A stretch of DNA of 64,000 bases from DATBJJ01 sp036556425 (GCA_036556425.1 DATBJJ010000006.1:62001-126000); one strand, 5' to 3'. Counted from the first letter of the stretch, positions 17,315 through 26,523 are shown. Numbers and translations: made by a program. Notes: generated from the sequence alone by a model not told the origin.

Positions 17315-18486
17315 CACTTGCTCCGCATGTCGACGCCCAACCGGGAGGGTTGACGAAGCGTCACGGTCATCGTTTCCCGCCGCTCGCCGAGCTCGGGATG
17401 TTTGAACACCACCTCGTACGTTCCGACGCGCTTCGATAGGTTGGCGATCGGCGTCTCGCCGACGCGCTCGCCGTTCATCCAGACCTCCGCCCACGGTTGC
17501 GCGTTGATGTTGACGGATGCGTACGGCAGCTCCACGGGAACGACCGCCGTCTCGCCGGGACGCACGTCGATCTGCCGCCGCGCGCGATACCCGATCGCGT
17601 CGTTGACGAGCTCGATGTCGTGAGTGCCCGCGGCGAGCATCAGCTGATCCGTTTCGGTCGTCCCGAGCAGCTTGCCCTCTTCTCGCAGCTCCAGGCGCGC
17701 CGCGGATCGCACGCTCAACCATCCCGGCGCCGGCGTGGAAGGCGCGACCGGCGTGACGAGCAGCGAAACCGTCTCTCCCGCCTTGACCCCGATCGTTCGC
17801 CGAATCGTGCCGCGCGCGCCGCGGACGGTGACGACGTGATCGCCGGCCGCGAGCGCGGCAAGCGTCAGCGGCGACGCCCCGCGCTCGACGCCGTCGATCG
17901 CGACCATCTGTCCCAATGGCTCCGTCTGCACGAGCAGCGCGCCGGTCGTCGCGACCGGCGCAGGCGCCGCGGCCGCCGACAGCTCGAGGTGTTGCAGCAC
18001 AGAGCTTCCAGCCGTCACGTGCACGGTGAGGTCGCGCTGCTGGTCACCCTCGCCGACTTTGATCGCGTACGTCGCGGGGCTCAACGCGACCGTCAGCGGC
18101 GTGCGTCCTGCCGCTCGTCCATCGATCAGAACGGGAAGCGCGGTCGGCGTCGTTTGAATCGTCAGGGATCCGGTCGCGGCGCCCCTCGCGCGCTGCCGAT
18201 ATCCCCAACCCGCGATGCCGACCGCGGCGAGAACGAGGACCGCGACCGCGCCGATCTTGAGCGATCGGTGAATGCCGCTCCAGTCGGTCACGGTCGGGGG
18301 CTGCGCGGCGGACTCGGCCTTTCGAAACGACGGGGGCGGCACGAGTGTCAACGCCGATGCTTCGGACCCGAACGCGTCGAGGCTGTCCGTCGCGGGATTC
18401 AGATCGACCGGCGTGATTGCCGGCGCGACGGCTTCCGTCATGCGCTCGGCGCCCGGCCACAGTCGAGCGATTCGTATGATGGCCAC
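17314..18486 (-). CDS. Membrane protein with repeated PEGA domains
   Basis: About 390 residues from the GTG at 18486, which has a GAGGAG element 13 bases upstream; ATG 18441 is an alternative start. A cytoplasmic N-terminal stretch of 70 residues is followed by one membrane helix (VAVLVLAAVGIAGWGY). Then come three or four PEGA-type beta repeats, each with a G(R)xPL or GETPI turn (AAGRTPLTV, RGASPLTL, VGETPIANL). PEGA domains are surface or periplasmic modules of unclear ligand. The stop overlaps the TonB-C-like gene. The product is likely anchored in the inner membrane with the repeats in the periplasm. Confidence 0.8.
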   Translation of the reverse strand: MAIIRIARLWPGAERMTEAVAPAITPVDLNPATDSLDAFGSEASALTLVPPPSFRKAESAAQPPTVTDWSGIHRSLKIGAVAVLVLAAVGIAGWGYRQRARGAATGSLTIQTTPTALPVLIDGRAAGRTPLTVALSPATYAIKVGEGDQQRDLTVHVTAGSSVLQHLELSAAAAPAPVATTGALLVQTEPLGQMVAIDGVERGASPLTLAALAAGDHVVTVRGARGTIRRTIGVKAGETVSLLVTPVAPSTPAPGWLSVRSAARLELREEGKLLGTTETDQLMLAAGTHDIELVNDAIGYRARRQIDVRPGETAVVPVELPYASVNINAQPWAEVWMNGERVGETPIANLSKRVGTYEVVFKHPELGERRETMTVTLRQPSRLGVDMRSK

Positions 18487-18601
18487 AGTGTTTTGATGTC
18501 TCCTCGGTTCGTCGAGATCGCGAACAGCGACTGCGTGGTTTCCCCGGCTCATATGTGCGTGCGCTCCTGGCCGCACACTAGTCAACGACGAAAGCTCGGT
18601 A

Positions 18602-18618
18602 GGCGAACGCCATACCAG
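18602..18618 (-). promoter_or_regulatory. Weak sigma-54-like sequence upstream of the PEGA gene
   Basis: The 312-base gap 18487-18798 must contain the promoter of the PEGA operon. On the minus strand CTGGTATGGCGTTCGCC has GG and GC ten bases apart but only a partial match outside them. The predicted start would be near 18590, leaving a leader of about 105 bases. Nothing else in this gap looks like a gene or RNA. Confidence 0.25.
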
Positions 18619-18798
18619 CTCGAACATGCGGGTTTTTCGAAGGAACTCGGGGGAAATCGCGAGGATCGGGTGGAGCGGTAGTCAGCCTCTCGGAGGTTTT
18701 TTGTCGCGAGGCGAACCGAATGTCGACCGCGGCAACGGCGGCATTTGCAGCGTTTTGCCTATGTTCTCTCGAGGGATCGAAACGTGCTTCAGCGAGCG

Positions 18799-19479
18799 CT
18801 AGACCTTCTCGGTCCCCAGCACCCTGCGGGCGCGCGCTTCGAGACTCTCGAGCGCGCGCTCAATTTTTGTCCGCGCATCCTCGACCGCTTCCGCTTCGGT
18901 GTCCGTGACGGTGATTGGCTCGCCGATCGCGACGACGACCTGACTGAACGGCTTCGGAATCTGCGCGCGATCCCAGCTCGACATCGTCCAGTGGCGATCC
19001 GCCTCGATGTGGAAGGGCACGATCGGCTGCGCGGTCGCCCCCGCGAGCCACGCCGCGCCCGATTGCGCGACGCGCGCCGGCCCGCGCGGACCGTCGACCG
19101 TGAACGCGACCGGACGCCCTTCCGCGAGATCGCGGCGCATCTGCATGAGCGCGCGCGCCCCGCCGCGAGAGGACGATCCGCGCGCGGTGCCGAAGCCGAA
19201 GCGCCTGATGATCCGCGCGATCCACTCGCCGTCGAAATTGTGGCTCGTGATGACGACGATGCGGCGGTGCCGGAGGTAGTAGAGACCCGGGAGAATGCGC
19301 CCGTGCCAAAGCGTCAGAATGGGCTGCTGACCGGAGGCGATGACCGCGTCGTAGTGCTCGGCCCCCTCGATCCTCCATCGGAGCGTGCGGCAGAGCACGC
19401 CGATGAGCGGCGATGCCGCCGCGGCAATGAGCGATGCCTTGATGATTTGCGCGCGCGTGAGCGGGGACGTGCTGGTCAC
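18799..19479 (-). CDS. Lysophospholipid acyltransferase family protein (DUF374)
   Basis: About 226 residues from GTG 19479, which overlaps the ETF dehydrogenase stop (GTGA). It has a short N-terminal hydrophobic segment, LWHGRILPG with the catalytic-type histidine, HNFDGEWIARI, a conserved glycine/arginine block (GTARGSSSRGG) and FTVDGPRGP. These are the marks of DUF374, distant relatives of LpxL and PlsC. It is expected to add an acyl chain to a lipid A precursor or related lipid on the inner membrane; the true substrate is not known. The frame is open upstream, but that part lies inside the ETF dehydrogenase gene. Confidence 0.85.
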   Translation of the reverse strand: MTSTSPLTRAQIIKASLIAAAASPLIGVLCRTLRWRIEGAEHYDAVIASGQQPILTLWHGRILPGLYYLRHRRIVVITSHNFDGEWIARIIRRFGFGTARGSSSRGGARALMQMRRDLAEGRPVAFTVDGPRGPARVAQSGAAWLAGATAQPIVPFHIEADRHWTMSSWDRAQIPKPFSQVVVAIGEPITVTDTEAEAVEDARTKIERALESLEARARRVLGTEKV

Positions 19480-21143
19480 ATCCCCTCGTAGTTCGGTCCG
19501 CCGCCGCCTTCCGGCGGAATCCAATCGATGATCTGATACGGATCCATGACGTCGCACGTCTTGCAGTGCACGCAGTTCGACGCGTTGATCTGCAGGCGCT
19601 TCGTGCCGTCGCCCGCGTCGATCATCTCGTACACGTTCGCCGGACAGAATCGCGTGCACGGGTTGCCGTACTCCTCGCGGCACCGCGTGCGGCAAATGTC
19701 CGTATCGTGCACGACGAGATGCGACGGCTGATCCTCGGAGTGGCGCGTGCCCGAATAGTGCACGTTCGTCAGCTTGTCGAACGTCAGCTGCCGATCGATC
19801 TTCGGCGGATCGATCGGCACGTCGGGATTGGGCCGCGCGTCGCGGTAGTACTCGGCGAGGGTTGCGACCCGCTCGTGGCCGGCCCGCGCTGGCAGCGGAT
19901 CGCGAATCCACCAGCCGCCCGTGACGATCGACGCCCCCGCGACCGCCATGCCCATCAAGAGACCGTGATCGAACGCTTGATGGACGTTCCGCACTTTGTA
20001 CAGTTCGCGGCGAACGTCGCTCTCGTTGATGCGCGCCTCGTAGCGCTGCAGCCGCGCCGCCGACACGTCATCGGCGCGCACCGCGTCGAACGCGGTCTCG
20101 GCGGCAAGCATTCCCGTCTGCATCGCGAGATGAATGCCCTTGAGCCGGACGGAGTTGACGAACGCGCCGGCGTCTCCGGCGATCAGCACGCCGTCGGCGT
20201 AGACGCGCGGTACGGTGTACCACCCGCCCTCCGGCAGCGCCTTCGCGCCGTACCGCACCATGTGCCCGCCCTGGAGCAGCGACGCGACGAAGGGATGCTG
20301 CTTGAAGCGCTGGAACGCGAGGTGGGGATCGAACATCGGATCGCGATAGTTCAGCCCCGTCACGAATCCAATCGACACGCCGCCATCGGGCATCGAGTAG
20401 ATGAACGCGCCGCCGAATTCCTCCATGCGCAGCGGATAACCGAGCGTGTGAATGACGGTGCCGGGCCGCAGGCGGTCCTTCGGTATCTCCCACAGCTCTT
20501 TGATCCCGATCGCATAGAGCTGCGGCAATCGCCCCTCGTCGAGCGAGAGCCGTTGGATGAGCTGCTTCGTCAGGTTGCCGCGCACGCCGTCCGCGAGAAT
20601 CGTGACCTTCGCATGGATCTCGACGCCCGGCTCGAAGGTCGGCTTCTTCTCGCCATGTTTGCCGATGCCGCGATCGCCCGTGCGCACGCCGATCACGCGG
20701 TCTCCCTCGTAGAGGAGCTCCGCGGCGGGGAATCCGGTGAACGTGTCGATGCCCTCGGCCTCGACGAGCGTCCCGAGCCACTTCACGAAGCGGCTGAGCG
20801 AGATGACGTAGTTGCCGTGGTTCCGAAAGGGCGGAGGAATGATGGGAAAGCGCAGCTTTCCTTGCCGAGTGAGGAAGTAGACCGCTTCGTCGTGGACGTC
20901 CGCGGCGAGCGGCGCCCCTTTGGTCTTGAAGTCCGGCACGAGCGCCGCGAGCGCGGATGGATCGAGCACGGCGCCCGACAAGCTGTGCGCGCCGATTTCA
21001 CGCGCCTTCTCGAGGACGGCAATCGTCAGCGGCTCCCCGCCGTGCTGCGCTTTCTGCAGCTGCGCGAGCCGAAGCGCCGCAGAAAGGCCCGACGGTCCGC
21101 CGCCTACGATGAGGACGTCGACTTCGAGGGTTTCGCGATCCAA
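19476..21143 (-). CDS. Electron transfer flavoprotein-ubiquinone/menaquinone oxidoreductase
   Basis: A 555-residue ETF-QO. The FAD motif GGGPSGLSAA lies at residues 13-22. A middle region has GDAGAFVNSVRLKGIH. The C-terminal 4Fe-4S domain has CREEYGNPC, RFCPANVYE and NCVHCKTCDVMDP. It passes electrons from ETF (etfA and etfB, directly upstream) into the quinone pool during acyl-CoA oxidation. The start is TTG 21143, with GGAGG four bases upstream. That ribosome site is formed by the edge of the adjacent heptamer tract. Confidence 0.95.
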   Translation of the reverse strand: MDRETLEVDVLIVGGGPSGLSAALRLAQLQKAQHGGEPLTIAVLEKAREIGAHSLSGAVLDPSALAALVPDFKTKGAPLAADVHDEAVYFLTRQGKLRFPIIPPPFRNHGNYVISLSRFVKWLGTLVEAEGIDTFTGFPAAELLYEGDRVIGVRTGDRGIGKHGEKKPTFEPGVEIHAKVTILADGVRGNLTKQLIQRLSLDEGRLPQLYAIGIKELWEIPKDRLRPGTVIHTLGYPLRMEEFGGAFIYSMPDGGVSIGFVTGLNYRDPMFDPHLAFQRFKQHPFVASLLQGGHMVRYGAKALPEGGWYTVPRVYADGVLIAGDAGAFVNSVRLKGIHLAMQTGMLAAETAFDAVRADDVSAARLQRYEARINESDVRRELYKVRNVHQAFDHGLLMGMAVAGASIVTGGWWIRDPLPARAGHERVATLAEYYRDARPNPDVPIDPPKIDRQLTFDKLTNVHYSGTRHSEDQPSHLVVHDTDICRTRCREEYGNPCTRFCPANVYEMIDAGDGTKRLQINASNCVHCKTCDVMDPYQIIDWIPPEGGGGPNYEGM

Positions 21144-21378
21144 TCAGCCTCCAGCTTCCGGCTTCCAGCTTCCAGCTTCCAGCTTCCAGCTTCCGGCTTC
21201 CAGCTTCCGGCTTCCAGCTTCCAGCTTCCAGCTTCCAGCTTCCAGCTTCCGGCTTCCAGCTTCCGGCTTCCAGCTTCCAGCTTCCAGCTTCCGGCTTCCG
21301 GCTTCCAGCTTCCAGCTTCCAGCTTCCGGCTTCCGGCTTCCGGCTTCCGGCTTCCAGCTGGTAGCTGGCAGCTGGTAG
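21144..21378. repeat. Heptamer repeat tract A (CTTCCAG/CTTCCGG)
   Basis: This fills the whole gap between etfA and the ETF dehydrogenase gene. About 30 tandem units of CTTCCAG or CTTCCGG (plus strand) run with an exact 7-base period. At the etfA side it turns to GTAGCTGGCAGCTG, the inverse of the unit. The etfA stop codon (TAG) is the first triplet of the tract on the minus strand. It is not coding: period 7 shifts frame and the units vary only between A and G at one place. Confidence 0.95.
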
Positions 21379-22341
21379 CTAATTCTTTAGCGCCTCGATC
21401 ATGGCGGGAACGATTTCGAAGAGATCGCCGACGATTCCGTACTCCGCGATCTCGAAGATGGGGGCTTCCGGATCCTTGTTGATCGCGACGATCGTCCGCG
21501 ATCCCTTCATCCCGACGAGATGCTGGATGGCGCCGGAGATTCCAAGCGCGATGTAGAGCTTCGGCGCGACGGTCTGACCCGAGCTGCCGATCTGGCGATC
21601 CATCGGCAGCCACCCCGCGTCGCAGATGGGACGCGAGGCGGCGAGCTCGGCGCCCAGCGCTTCGGCGAGCGACTGCGCGAGTGCGAGATGCTCCTGGCCT
21701 TTGATGCCGCGGCCGACGGCCACGATGCGCTCGGCCTGAGAGAGATCGACCGCCTGCTTGGCTTCCTTGAACGGCGCCTCGGGTTTCTGCCGAATCTTCG
21801 ACGGGTCGATCGTCACCGAGGCGGCGCGCGCCGGCGCTGCGCCGCTCGCGCGGCGCGCCGCGGCATCCGCACGGTACGCGCCGATTTGAAACGTGACGAG
21901 ATGCGGCGCCGGCCCGTTCGCGATCACATCCGCGTTGAGCTTGCCCTGAAACGCGGGCCGCGTGTAGACGAATGCGTCATCCTGCTTCTTGAGCGCCGTG
22001 ACGTCGGTGACGATCGCGCGTCCGAGCCGCGCGGCGAGCGCCGGCGCAAAATCTCTCGTTTGGTACGTGTGAGGGAAAAAGACGAGCGACGGCTTTTCCT
22101 GATCGATCAGGGACGCGAGCGCGATGACGCAGCCGTCGGCGGTATACGCGGACAGCTCCGGCGCGTCGACCGTAATGATCTCCGCGACCTCCGCCGCGCC
22201 GAGCTCGGCGGCAATCGCCTGCACGCCTGCGCCGAGCACGGCGATCTTGATCGGCAGGCCCGCCTGTTGCGCGGCGGCGATCGTCTCCCACGTCGCGCGG
22301 TTCAGCGCGCCATCTCGTTGTTCTGCGACGACAAGTATCAT
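21379..22341 (-). CDS. etfA: Electron transfer flavoprotein, alpha subunit
   Basis: A 320-residue ETF alpha chain with an N-terminal nucleotide-like domain. The C-terminal FAD domain has the family signature LYIALGISGAIQHL followed by MKGSRTIVAINKDPEAPIF. It forms a heterodimer with EtfB, taking electrons from acyl-CoA dehydrogenases (two are visible in this window) and passing them to the ETF dehydrogenase downstream. It lies six bases after etfB. It ends with TAG, which opens the repeat tract A. Confidence 0.96.
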   Translation of the reverse strand: MILVVAEQRDGALNRATWETIAAAQQAGLPIKIAVLGAGVQAIAAELGAAEVAEIITVDAPELSAYTADGCVIALASLIDQEKPSLVFFPHTYQTRDFAPALAARLGRAIVTDVTALKKQDDAFVYTRPAFQGKLNADVIANGPAPHLVTFQIGAYRADAAARRASGAAPARAASVTIDPSKIRQKPEAPFKEAKQAVDLSQAERIVAVGRGIKGQEHLALAQSLAEALGAELAASRPICDAGWLPMDRQIGSSGQTVAPKLYIALGISGAIQHLVGMKGSRTIVAINKDPEAPIFEIAEYGIVGDLFEIVPAMIEALKN

Positions 22342-22347
22342 TGGCGA

Positions 22348-23106
22348 TTAGAGGACGCGGCCGTCTCTCAACTTGGCCACCAGCGTCTTGGCCGCCTCGG
22401 CCGGCGAGCCGGAAATCACCTGCGTCTTCTTGGCTTTCTCCGGGAAATAGACGCGAGCGATCCGCTGGCTCGCATCGCCCGCCGACGAGGGCGCGACCTT
22501 GCGGATCTCTTTCTTCTTCGCCGCCATGATGCCCTTGAGCGTGGCATAGCGAAGCTGATTGATCCCGCTCTGGATCGTGAGCAGCGCGGGCATCGGCAGC
22601 GACACCCACTGGAACCATCCGCCCTCGAGCTCGCGCTTCACACGCAAAGTGGACTCGGCGGCCTGCACTTCCATGATGATGGTCGCATGCGGCATGCCGA
22701 GCGTTTCGGCGAGCACGACGCCGACCTGGCCGAAGCCCTGATCGTCGGACTGCAATCCGGTCAGGATGAGATCGAACCGTTCATCGCGGACCGCGTCCGC
22801 GAGGGCGCGCGCGACGGTGGACGCGTCGGCGGTCGCGAGCGCATCCGATTCGACATGGATCGCGCGATCGGCGCCGCGCGCCAACGCTTCACGAATGACC
22901 GTCGCGGCGCGCGCCGGTCCGGCGGAACAGACCACGACTTCGCCGCCGTGCTTCTCCTTGAGGCGCAGCGCTTCCTCGAGCGCGTACGCATCCGGCTCGT
23001 TCAGCTCGAAACTCGCGTCGCTGTCCCGAATCCACGTGCCGCTCTCCGCGACGCGCAGCTGCCATTCGCGAGTGACGACCTGTTTGACGCAGACGGCGAT
23101 CTTCAT
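22348..23106 (-). CDS. etfB: Electron transfer flavoprotein, beta subunit
   Basis: A 252-residue ETF beta chain. It starts MKIAVCVKQVV, carries the LNEPDAYALEEALRLKE segment near 37 and the GLQSDDQGFGQVG nucleotide loop near 130, and a signature VKRELEGG lies in the C-terminal half. The ATG follows directly on the edge of repeat tract B (minus strand reads GAGAGCTATG), so the repeat itself supplies the GAGAG ribosome-binding sequence. Confidence 0.95.
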   Translation of the reverse strand: MKIAVCVKQVVTREWQLRVAESGTWIRDSDASFELNEPDAYALEEALRLKEKHGGEVVVCSAGPARAATVIREALARGADRAIHVESDALATADASTVARALADAVRDERFDLILTGLQSDDQGFGQVGVVLAETLGMPHATIIMEVQAAESTLRVKRELEGGWFQWVSLPMPALLTIQSGINQLRYATLKGIMAAKKKEIRKVAPSSAGDASQRIARVYFPEKAKKTQVISGSPAEAAKTLVAKLRDGRVL

Positions 23107-23261
23107 AGCTCTCAGCTCTCAGCTCTCAGCTTCCAGCTTCCAGCTTCCAGCTGCCAGCTTCCAGCTAGACCATTCAGATCCCAATCGCGCGGGGCGACCG
23201 GACAGCTCTTCCCTGAAAGACTGAAGCTGGCAGCTGGAAGCTGGCAGCTGGAAGCTGGCAG
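23107..23261. repeat. Heptamer repeat tract B with inverted arms and core
   Basis: Lies between fabF and etfB. The left arm (23107-23167) is built of AGCTCTC, AGCTTCC and AGCTGCC units. The right arm (23224-23261) is the inverse (GAAGCTGGCAGCT). The middle part, about 23168-23223, is non-repetitive. It contains TTCAGATCCCAATCGCGCG (23173-23191), which recurs with two changes in tract C. The arms can pair to a long stem. The fabF stop TAG merges into the right arm. Confidence 0.92.
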
Positions 23262-24503
23262 CTACTCCTCATACCGCTTAAACAACAGCGCCCCGTTCGT
23301 GCCGCCGAACCCGAACGAGTTCGAGAGCGCGTATTCGATCGCGGCCGCGCGCTTCTGGTTCGGCACGTAGTCGAGGTCGCACTCGGGATCCGGCGTCTCG
23401 TAGTTGATGGTGGGCGGAATGGTCTGGTGCTTGATCGCCAGCGCCGTGATGCCGCCCTCGAGGCCGCCGGCGGCGCCGAGCAGATGACCCGTCATCGATT
23501 TGGTCGACGAGATCGCCAGCTTCCGGGCGTGATCGCCGAAGACGCGCTTGATGGCCAGCGTCTCGAGCTTGTCGTTGTACGGCGTCGATGTGCCGTGCGC
23601 ATTGATGTAGTCGACCTGCTCCGGCCTGATGCCGGCCCGCTTGATCGCTCTCTCCATCACGCGCATGCCGCCGTCGCCGTCCTCGGACGGCGCGGTGATG
23701 TGATACGCGTCGGCCGACATGCCGTAGCCGACGAGCTCGGCGTAGATCGGCGCGCCGCGCAGGCGCGCGAACTCGAGCTCCTCGAGGATGATGACGCCTG
23801 CGCCCTCGCCCATGATGAACCCGTCGCGATCGCGATCGAACGGACGGCTCGCCCGCTGCGGCTCGTCGTTGCGCGTCGAGAGCGCGCGCATCGCCGCGAA
23901 GCCGCCGACGCCCATCGGCGTGATGGCCGCCTCCGATCCGCCGGCAATCATCACGTCGGCATCGTCGCGGCGGATGATCTCGAACGCGTCGCCGATCGCG
24001 TGCGCGGAGGCCGAGCACGCCGTGCACGTCGCGGAGTTCGGTCCCTTTGCGTTGAAGCGGATCGAGACCTGGCCTGCGGCGAGATTGATGATGGCGGCGG
24101 GAATGAAGAAGGGCGAGATGCGGCGGGGCCCGCCTTGAATGAACGCAAGGTGCTCGCGCTCGATCGTGCCGAACCCGCCGATGCCCGACGCGATGAACAC
24201 GCCCACGCGCGCGGCGATGTCCTCCGTCACCGACAAGCCCGCATCGTCCATCGCGAACTGCGACGCGGCGATGGCGAACTGGATGAAGACGTCCATCTTC
24301 TTGACGTCTTTCTTGTCGATGAAGCGCAGCGGATCGAAGTGATGGACCTCGCCGGCGATGCGCGCGGAGAACTGCGACGCGTCGAAGTGGGTGATCGGGC
24401 CGATGCCGCTGCATCCGGCGCAGAGCGCGTCCCAATTGGCCTGGGTCCCAATCCCCAGCGGCGACACGAGGCCGACGCCGGTAACGACGACTCGCCTGCT
24501 CAA
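23262..24503 (-). CDS. fabF: 3-oxoacyl-ACP synthase II
   Basis: A 413-residue condensing enzyme. The catalytic Cys sits in TACSASAHAIGDA, the two His in NAHGTSTPYND and SMTGHLLGAAGG, and the end reads NSFGFGGTNGALLF. It extends acyl-ACP with malonyl-ACP in type II fatty acid synthesis. It is the last gene of the plsX-fabD-fabG-acpP-fabF cluster and starts 16 bases after acpP. Confidence 0.96.
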   Translation of the reverse strand: MSRRVVVTGVGLVSPLGIGTQANWDALCAGCSGIGPITHFDASQFSARIAGEVHHFDPLRFIDKKDVKKMDVFIQFAIAASQFAMDDAGLSVTEDIAARVGVFIASGIGGFGTIEREHLAFIQGGPRRISPFFIPAAIINLAAGQVSIRFNAKGPNSATCTACSASAHAIGDAFEIIRRDDADVMIAGGSEAAITPMGVGGFAAMRALSTRNDEPQRASRPFDRDRDGFIMGEGAGVIILEELEFARLRGAPIYAELVGYGMSADAYHITAPSEDGDGGMRVMERAIKRAGIRPEQVDYINAHGTSTPYNDKLETLAIKRVFGDHARKLAISSTKSMTGHLLGAAGGLEGGITALAIKHQTIPPTINYETPDPECDLDYVPNQKRAAAIEYALSNSFGFGGTNGALLFKRYEE

Positions 24504-24519
24504 ACCTCCTCCGCCCCCT

Positions 24520-24759
24520 TTACTTCTTCTTGCTGTGCGATTCGATGTACTCGATCGCTTCCTTGACGCGCGTGATCTTCTCGGCGTCCTCGTCGGGGAT
24601 CTCGATCCCGAACTCCTCCTCGAACGCCATGACCAGCTCCACCGTGTCGAGCGAGTCCGCGCCGAGATCGTCTACGAACGACGCGTCCGGCGTGACTTCC
24701 TCTTCGTCGACGCCCAACTGCTCTACGATGATGCTCTTCACTTTGTCAGCGACCGCCAT
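24520..24759 (-). CDS. acpP: Acyl carrier protein (housekeeping)
   Basis: A 79-residue acidic acyl carrier protein with the phosphopantetheine serine in GADSLDTVEL. It has a strong GGAGGG ribosome site. Its length and sequence are those of fatty-acid AcpP, distinct from the XrtA carrier at 3918-4193. The 97-base gap to fabG holds a perfect hairpin. Confidence 0.97.
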   Translation of the reverse strand: MAVADKVKSIIVEQLGVDEEEVTPDASFVDDLGADSLDTVELVMAFEEEFGIEIPDEDAEKITRVKEAIEYIESHSKKK

Positions 24760-24806
24760 TCAGCCCTCCATCTCCATCCCGTCGAACGCTTTTTCGTGTC
24801 ACAGAC

Positions 24807-24824
24807 GCGGAGCTCGTGCTCCGC
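24807..24824. promoter_or_regulatory. Hairpin between fabG and acpP
   Basis: GCGGAGC and GCTCCGC pair perfectly around a TCGT loop. No T-run follows on either strand, so it is not an obvious terminator. A 5' stabilising or processing structure ahead of acpP, which usually needs far more protein than its neighbours, is a reasonable inference. Confidence 0.4.
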
Positions 24825-24856
24825 TTCACGATACCTTGGTCATGGCCTGTTTCTAT

Positions 24857-25597
24857 CTATAAGTACATCCCGCCGTTCACGGCGAGAACCTGCCCGGTAA
24901 TATACGATGCCTCATCCGAGGCCAGAAAGCACACCGCGTTCGCGATCTCGTCCGCGGTTCCGAGCCGCGCCATCGGGATCTTCGCGACGATCGCCTCCCG
25001 GGTCTTCTCGGGAAGCGCGCCCGTCATATCCGTCGCCACCATTCCGGGCGAGACGACGTTGACGGTGATGTGGCGCGAGGCCACTTCGAGCGCGACCGCC
25101 TTGGCGAATCCAATCAGGCCCGCTTTCGATGCCGCGTAATTCGCTTGCCCCGCATTGCCGCTCTGCCCGACGACCGAACTGATGCAGATGATGCGACCGC
25201 TGCGCTGGTGGATCATCGGCTTCAAGACCGCCCGCGTCAGCGTGAAGGCGGAGGTCAGGTTGGTCGCCAGCACCGCGTCCCAGTCGTCGCGCTTCAATCG
25301 GAGCATGAGCTGGTCGCGAGTGATGCCGGCGTTGTTCACCAGGATGTCGATGCGTCCGTGGCGCGCCAACACATCCGCGATCGCGGCCTCGGCCGCCGGC
25401 GCGTCGGTCACGTCGAGCGGAATGGCGTCGGCCTTTCCGCCCGCCGCCCGAATGTCATCGGCCGTGCCTGTTGCGTGCTCTCCGCGCGCGGCGGCGACGA
25501 CGAGCGCTCCGCACGCGCTCAAGCGCAGCGCAATCGAGCGGCCGATGCCGCGCGACGCCCCGGTGACGAACGCCACGCGGCCGGACAGATCAATCAT
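24857..25597 (-). CDS. fabG: 3-oxoacyl-ACP reductase
   Basis: A 246-residue short-chain dehydrogenase. The NADPH loop is TGASRGIGRSIA, the NAG motif is VNNAGITRD, the catalytic Ser lies in ISSVVGQSGN and the Tyr-Lys pair is YAASKAG. The C terminus reads ITGQVLAVNGGMYL, the usual FabG ending. It overlaps fabD by 4 bases. Confidence 0.96.
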   Translation of the reverse strand: MIDLSGRVAFVTGASRGIGRSIALRLSACGALVVAAARGEHATGTADDIRAAGGKADAIPLDVTDAPAAEAAIADVLARHGRIDILVNNAGITRDQLMLRLKRDDWDAVLATNLTSAFTLTRAVLKPMIHQRSGRIICISSVVGQSGNAGQANYAASKAGLIGFAKAVALEVASRHITVNVVSPGMVATDMTGALPEKTREAIVAKIPMARLGTADEIANAVCFLASDEASYITGQVLAVNGGMYL

Positions 25598-26523
25598 AGC
25601 GCCTCGAGCGCTCCGAGATCTTCGGGCGTCTGGACGCTCGTGACGGTCACGCTGCGATCGATCTTCTTGATCAGTCCGGCGAGCACCGTGCCCGGTCCAA
25701 GCTCGACGAACGTCCGAACGCCCTCCGCGACGAGCCGCCTCACGACATCTTCCCAGCGAACCGGCGCGGAGACCTGGCGGACGAGCGCGTCGATCGAATC
25801 GCTAGCGGTGCGCTTCGGCTGCGCGTCGACGTTCGCGACGACAGGGATGCGGGGCTCCGACGTCTGCAGCGATCGGAGCACCGGCTCCAAGCGCGTTTCG
25901 GCGGGCTTCATCAGCGCGCTGTGGAACGGCGCGCTGACCGCGAGAGGGATCACGCGCTTGGCGCCCGCCGCGCGAGCGAGCTCGCCGGCGCGCGCGACCG
26001 CGTCGTGATGACCCGCGATGACGACCTGGCCGGGCGCGTTGAGGTTGGCCGGGGACACGATGCGGCCGCCGAGCGCGCTGGCCGCCTCCGCGCACACGCG
26101 CGCGATCGCGTCGGCATCGAGGCCGAGCACGGCGGACATCGCGCCTTCGCCGACGGGAACCGCCTCTTGCATGAACTGTCCGCGGCGGCGAACCGTCCGC
26201 AGCGCGTCCGCGAAGGATATCGTACCGGCCGCGACGTGCGCCGAATACTCGCCGAGGCTGTGTCCCGCGGCAAACGCGGCTCGAACGCCCTTCGACTCCG
26301 CGAGGCGGCACGCCGCGACGCTCGCCGCGAGGATCGCGGGCTGCGTATTTGCTGTGAGCAGCAACTGCTCCTCGGGGCCGTCGAAGCACAAACGGCTCAA
26401 CGGATCGCCGAGCGCGGCGTCCGCTTCGTCGAACGCATGCCGGCAAATCGGAAACGCGTCGGCGAGCGCCTTGCCCATGCCGACCTTCTGCGCGCCTTGT
26501 CCGGGGAAAACGAATGCGATCAT
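25594..26523 (-). CDS. fabD: Malonyl-CoA:ACP transacylase
   Basis: A 309-residue enzyme starting IAFVFPGQGAQ. The catalytic serine is in AGHSLGEYSA, the arginine/His partner region includes SAPFHSALM, and the end contains FVELGPGTVLAGL. It loads malonyl groups on AcpP. The ATG at 26523 overlaps the plsX stop (ATGA); longer forms would lie within plsX. Confidence 0.96.
   Translation of the reverse strand: MIAFVFPGQGAQKVGMGKALADAFPICRHAFDEADAALGDPLSRLCFDGPEEQLLLTANTQPAILAASVAACRLAESKGVRAAFAAGHSLGEYSAHVAAGTISFADALRTVRRRGQFMQEAVPVGEGAMSAVLGLDADAIARVCAEAASALGGRIVSPANLNAPGQVVIAGHHDAVARAGELARAAGAKRVIPLAVSAPFHSALMKPAETRLEPVLRSLQTSEPRIPVVANVDAQPKRTASDSIDALVRQVSAPVRWEDVVRRLVAEGVRTFVELGPGTVLAGLIKKIDRSVTVTSVQTPEDLGALEAL

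Noticed and set aside
18684..18702. CCTC/GAGG stem followed by TTTTTT on the plus strand
   Set aside because: Stem is only four to five pairs and no plus-strand gene lies upstream, so a terminator is not supported.
21144..21378. Open frames with repeated EAGSWKL or SSFQLPA text
   Set aside because: These are translations of the heptamer tract; a period of 7 bases gives the same peptide repeat in all frames. No start signals or conserved protein features.
23107..23261. Possible CRISPR array
   Set aside because: Units are 7 bases without spacers of regular size, and no cas genes are present.
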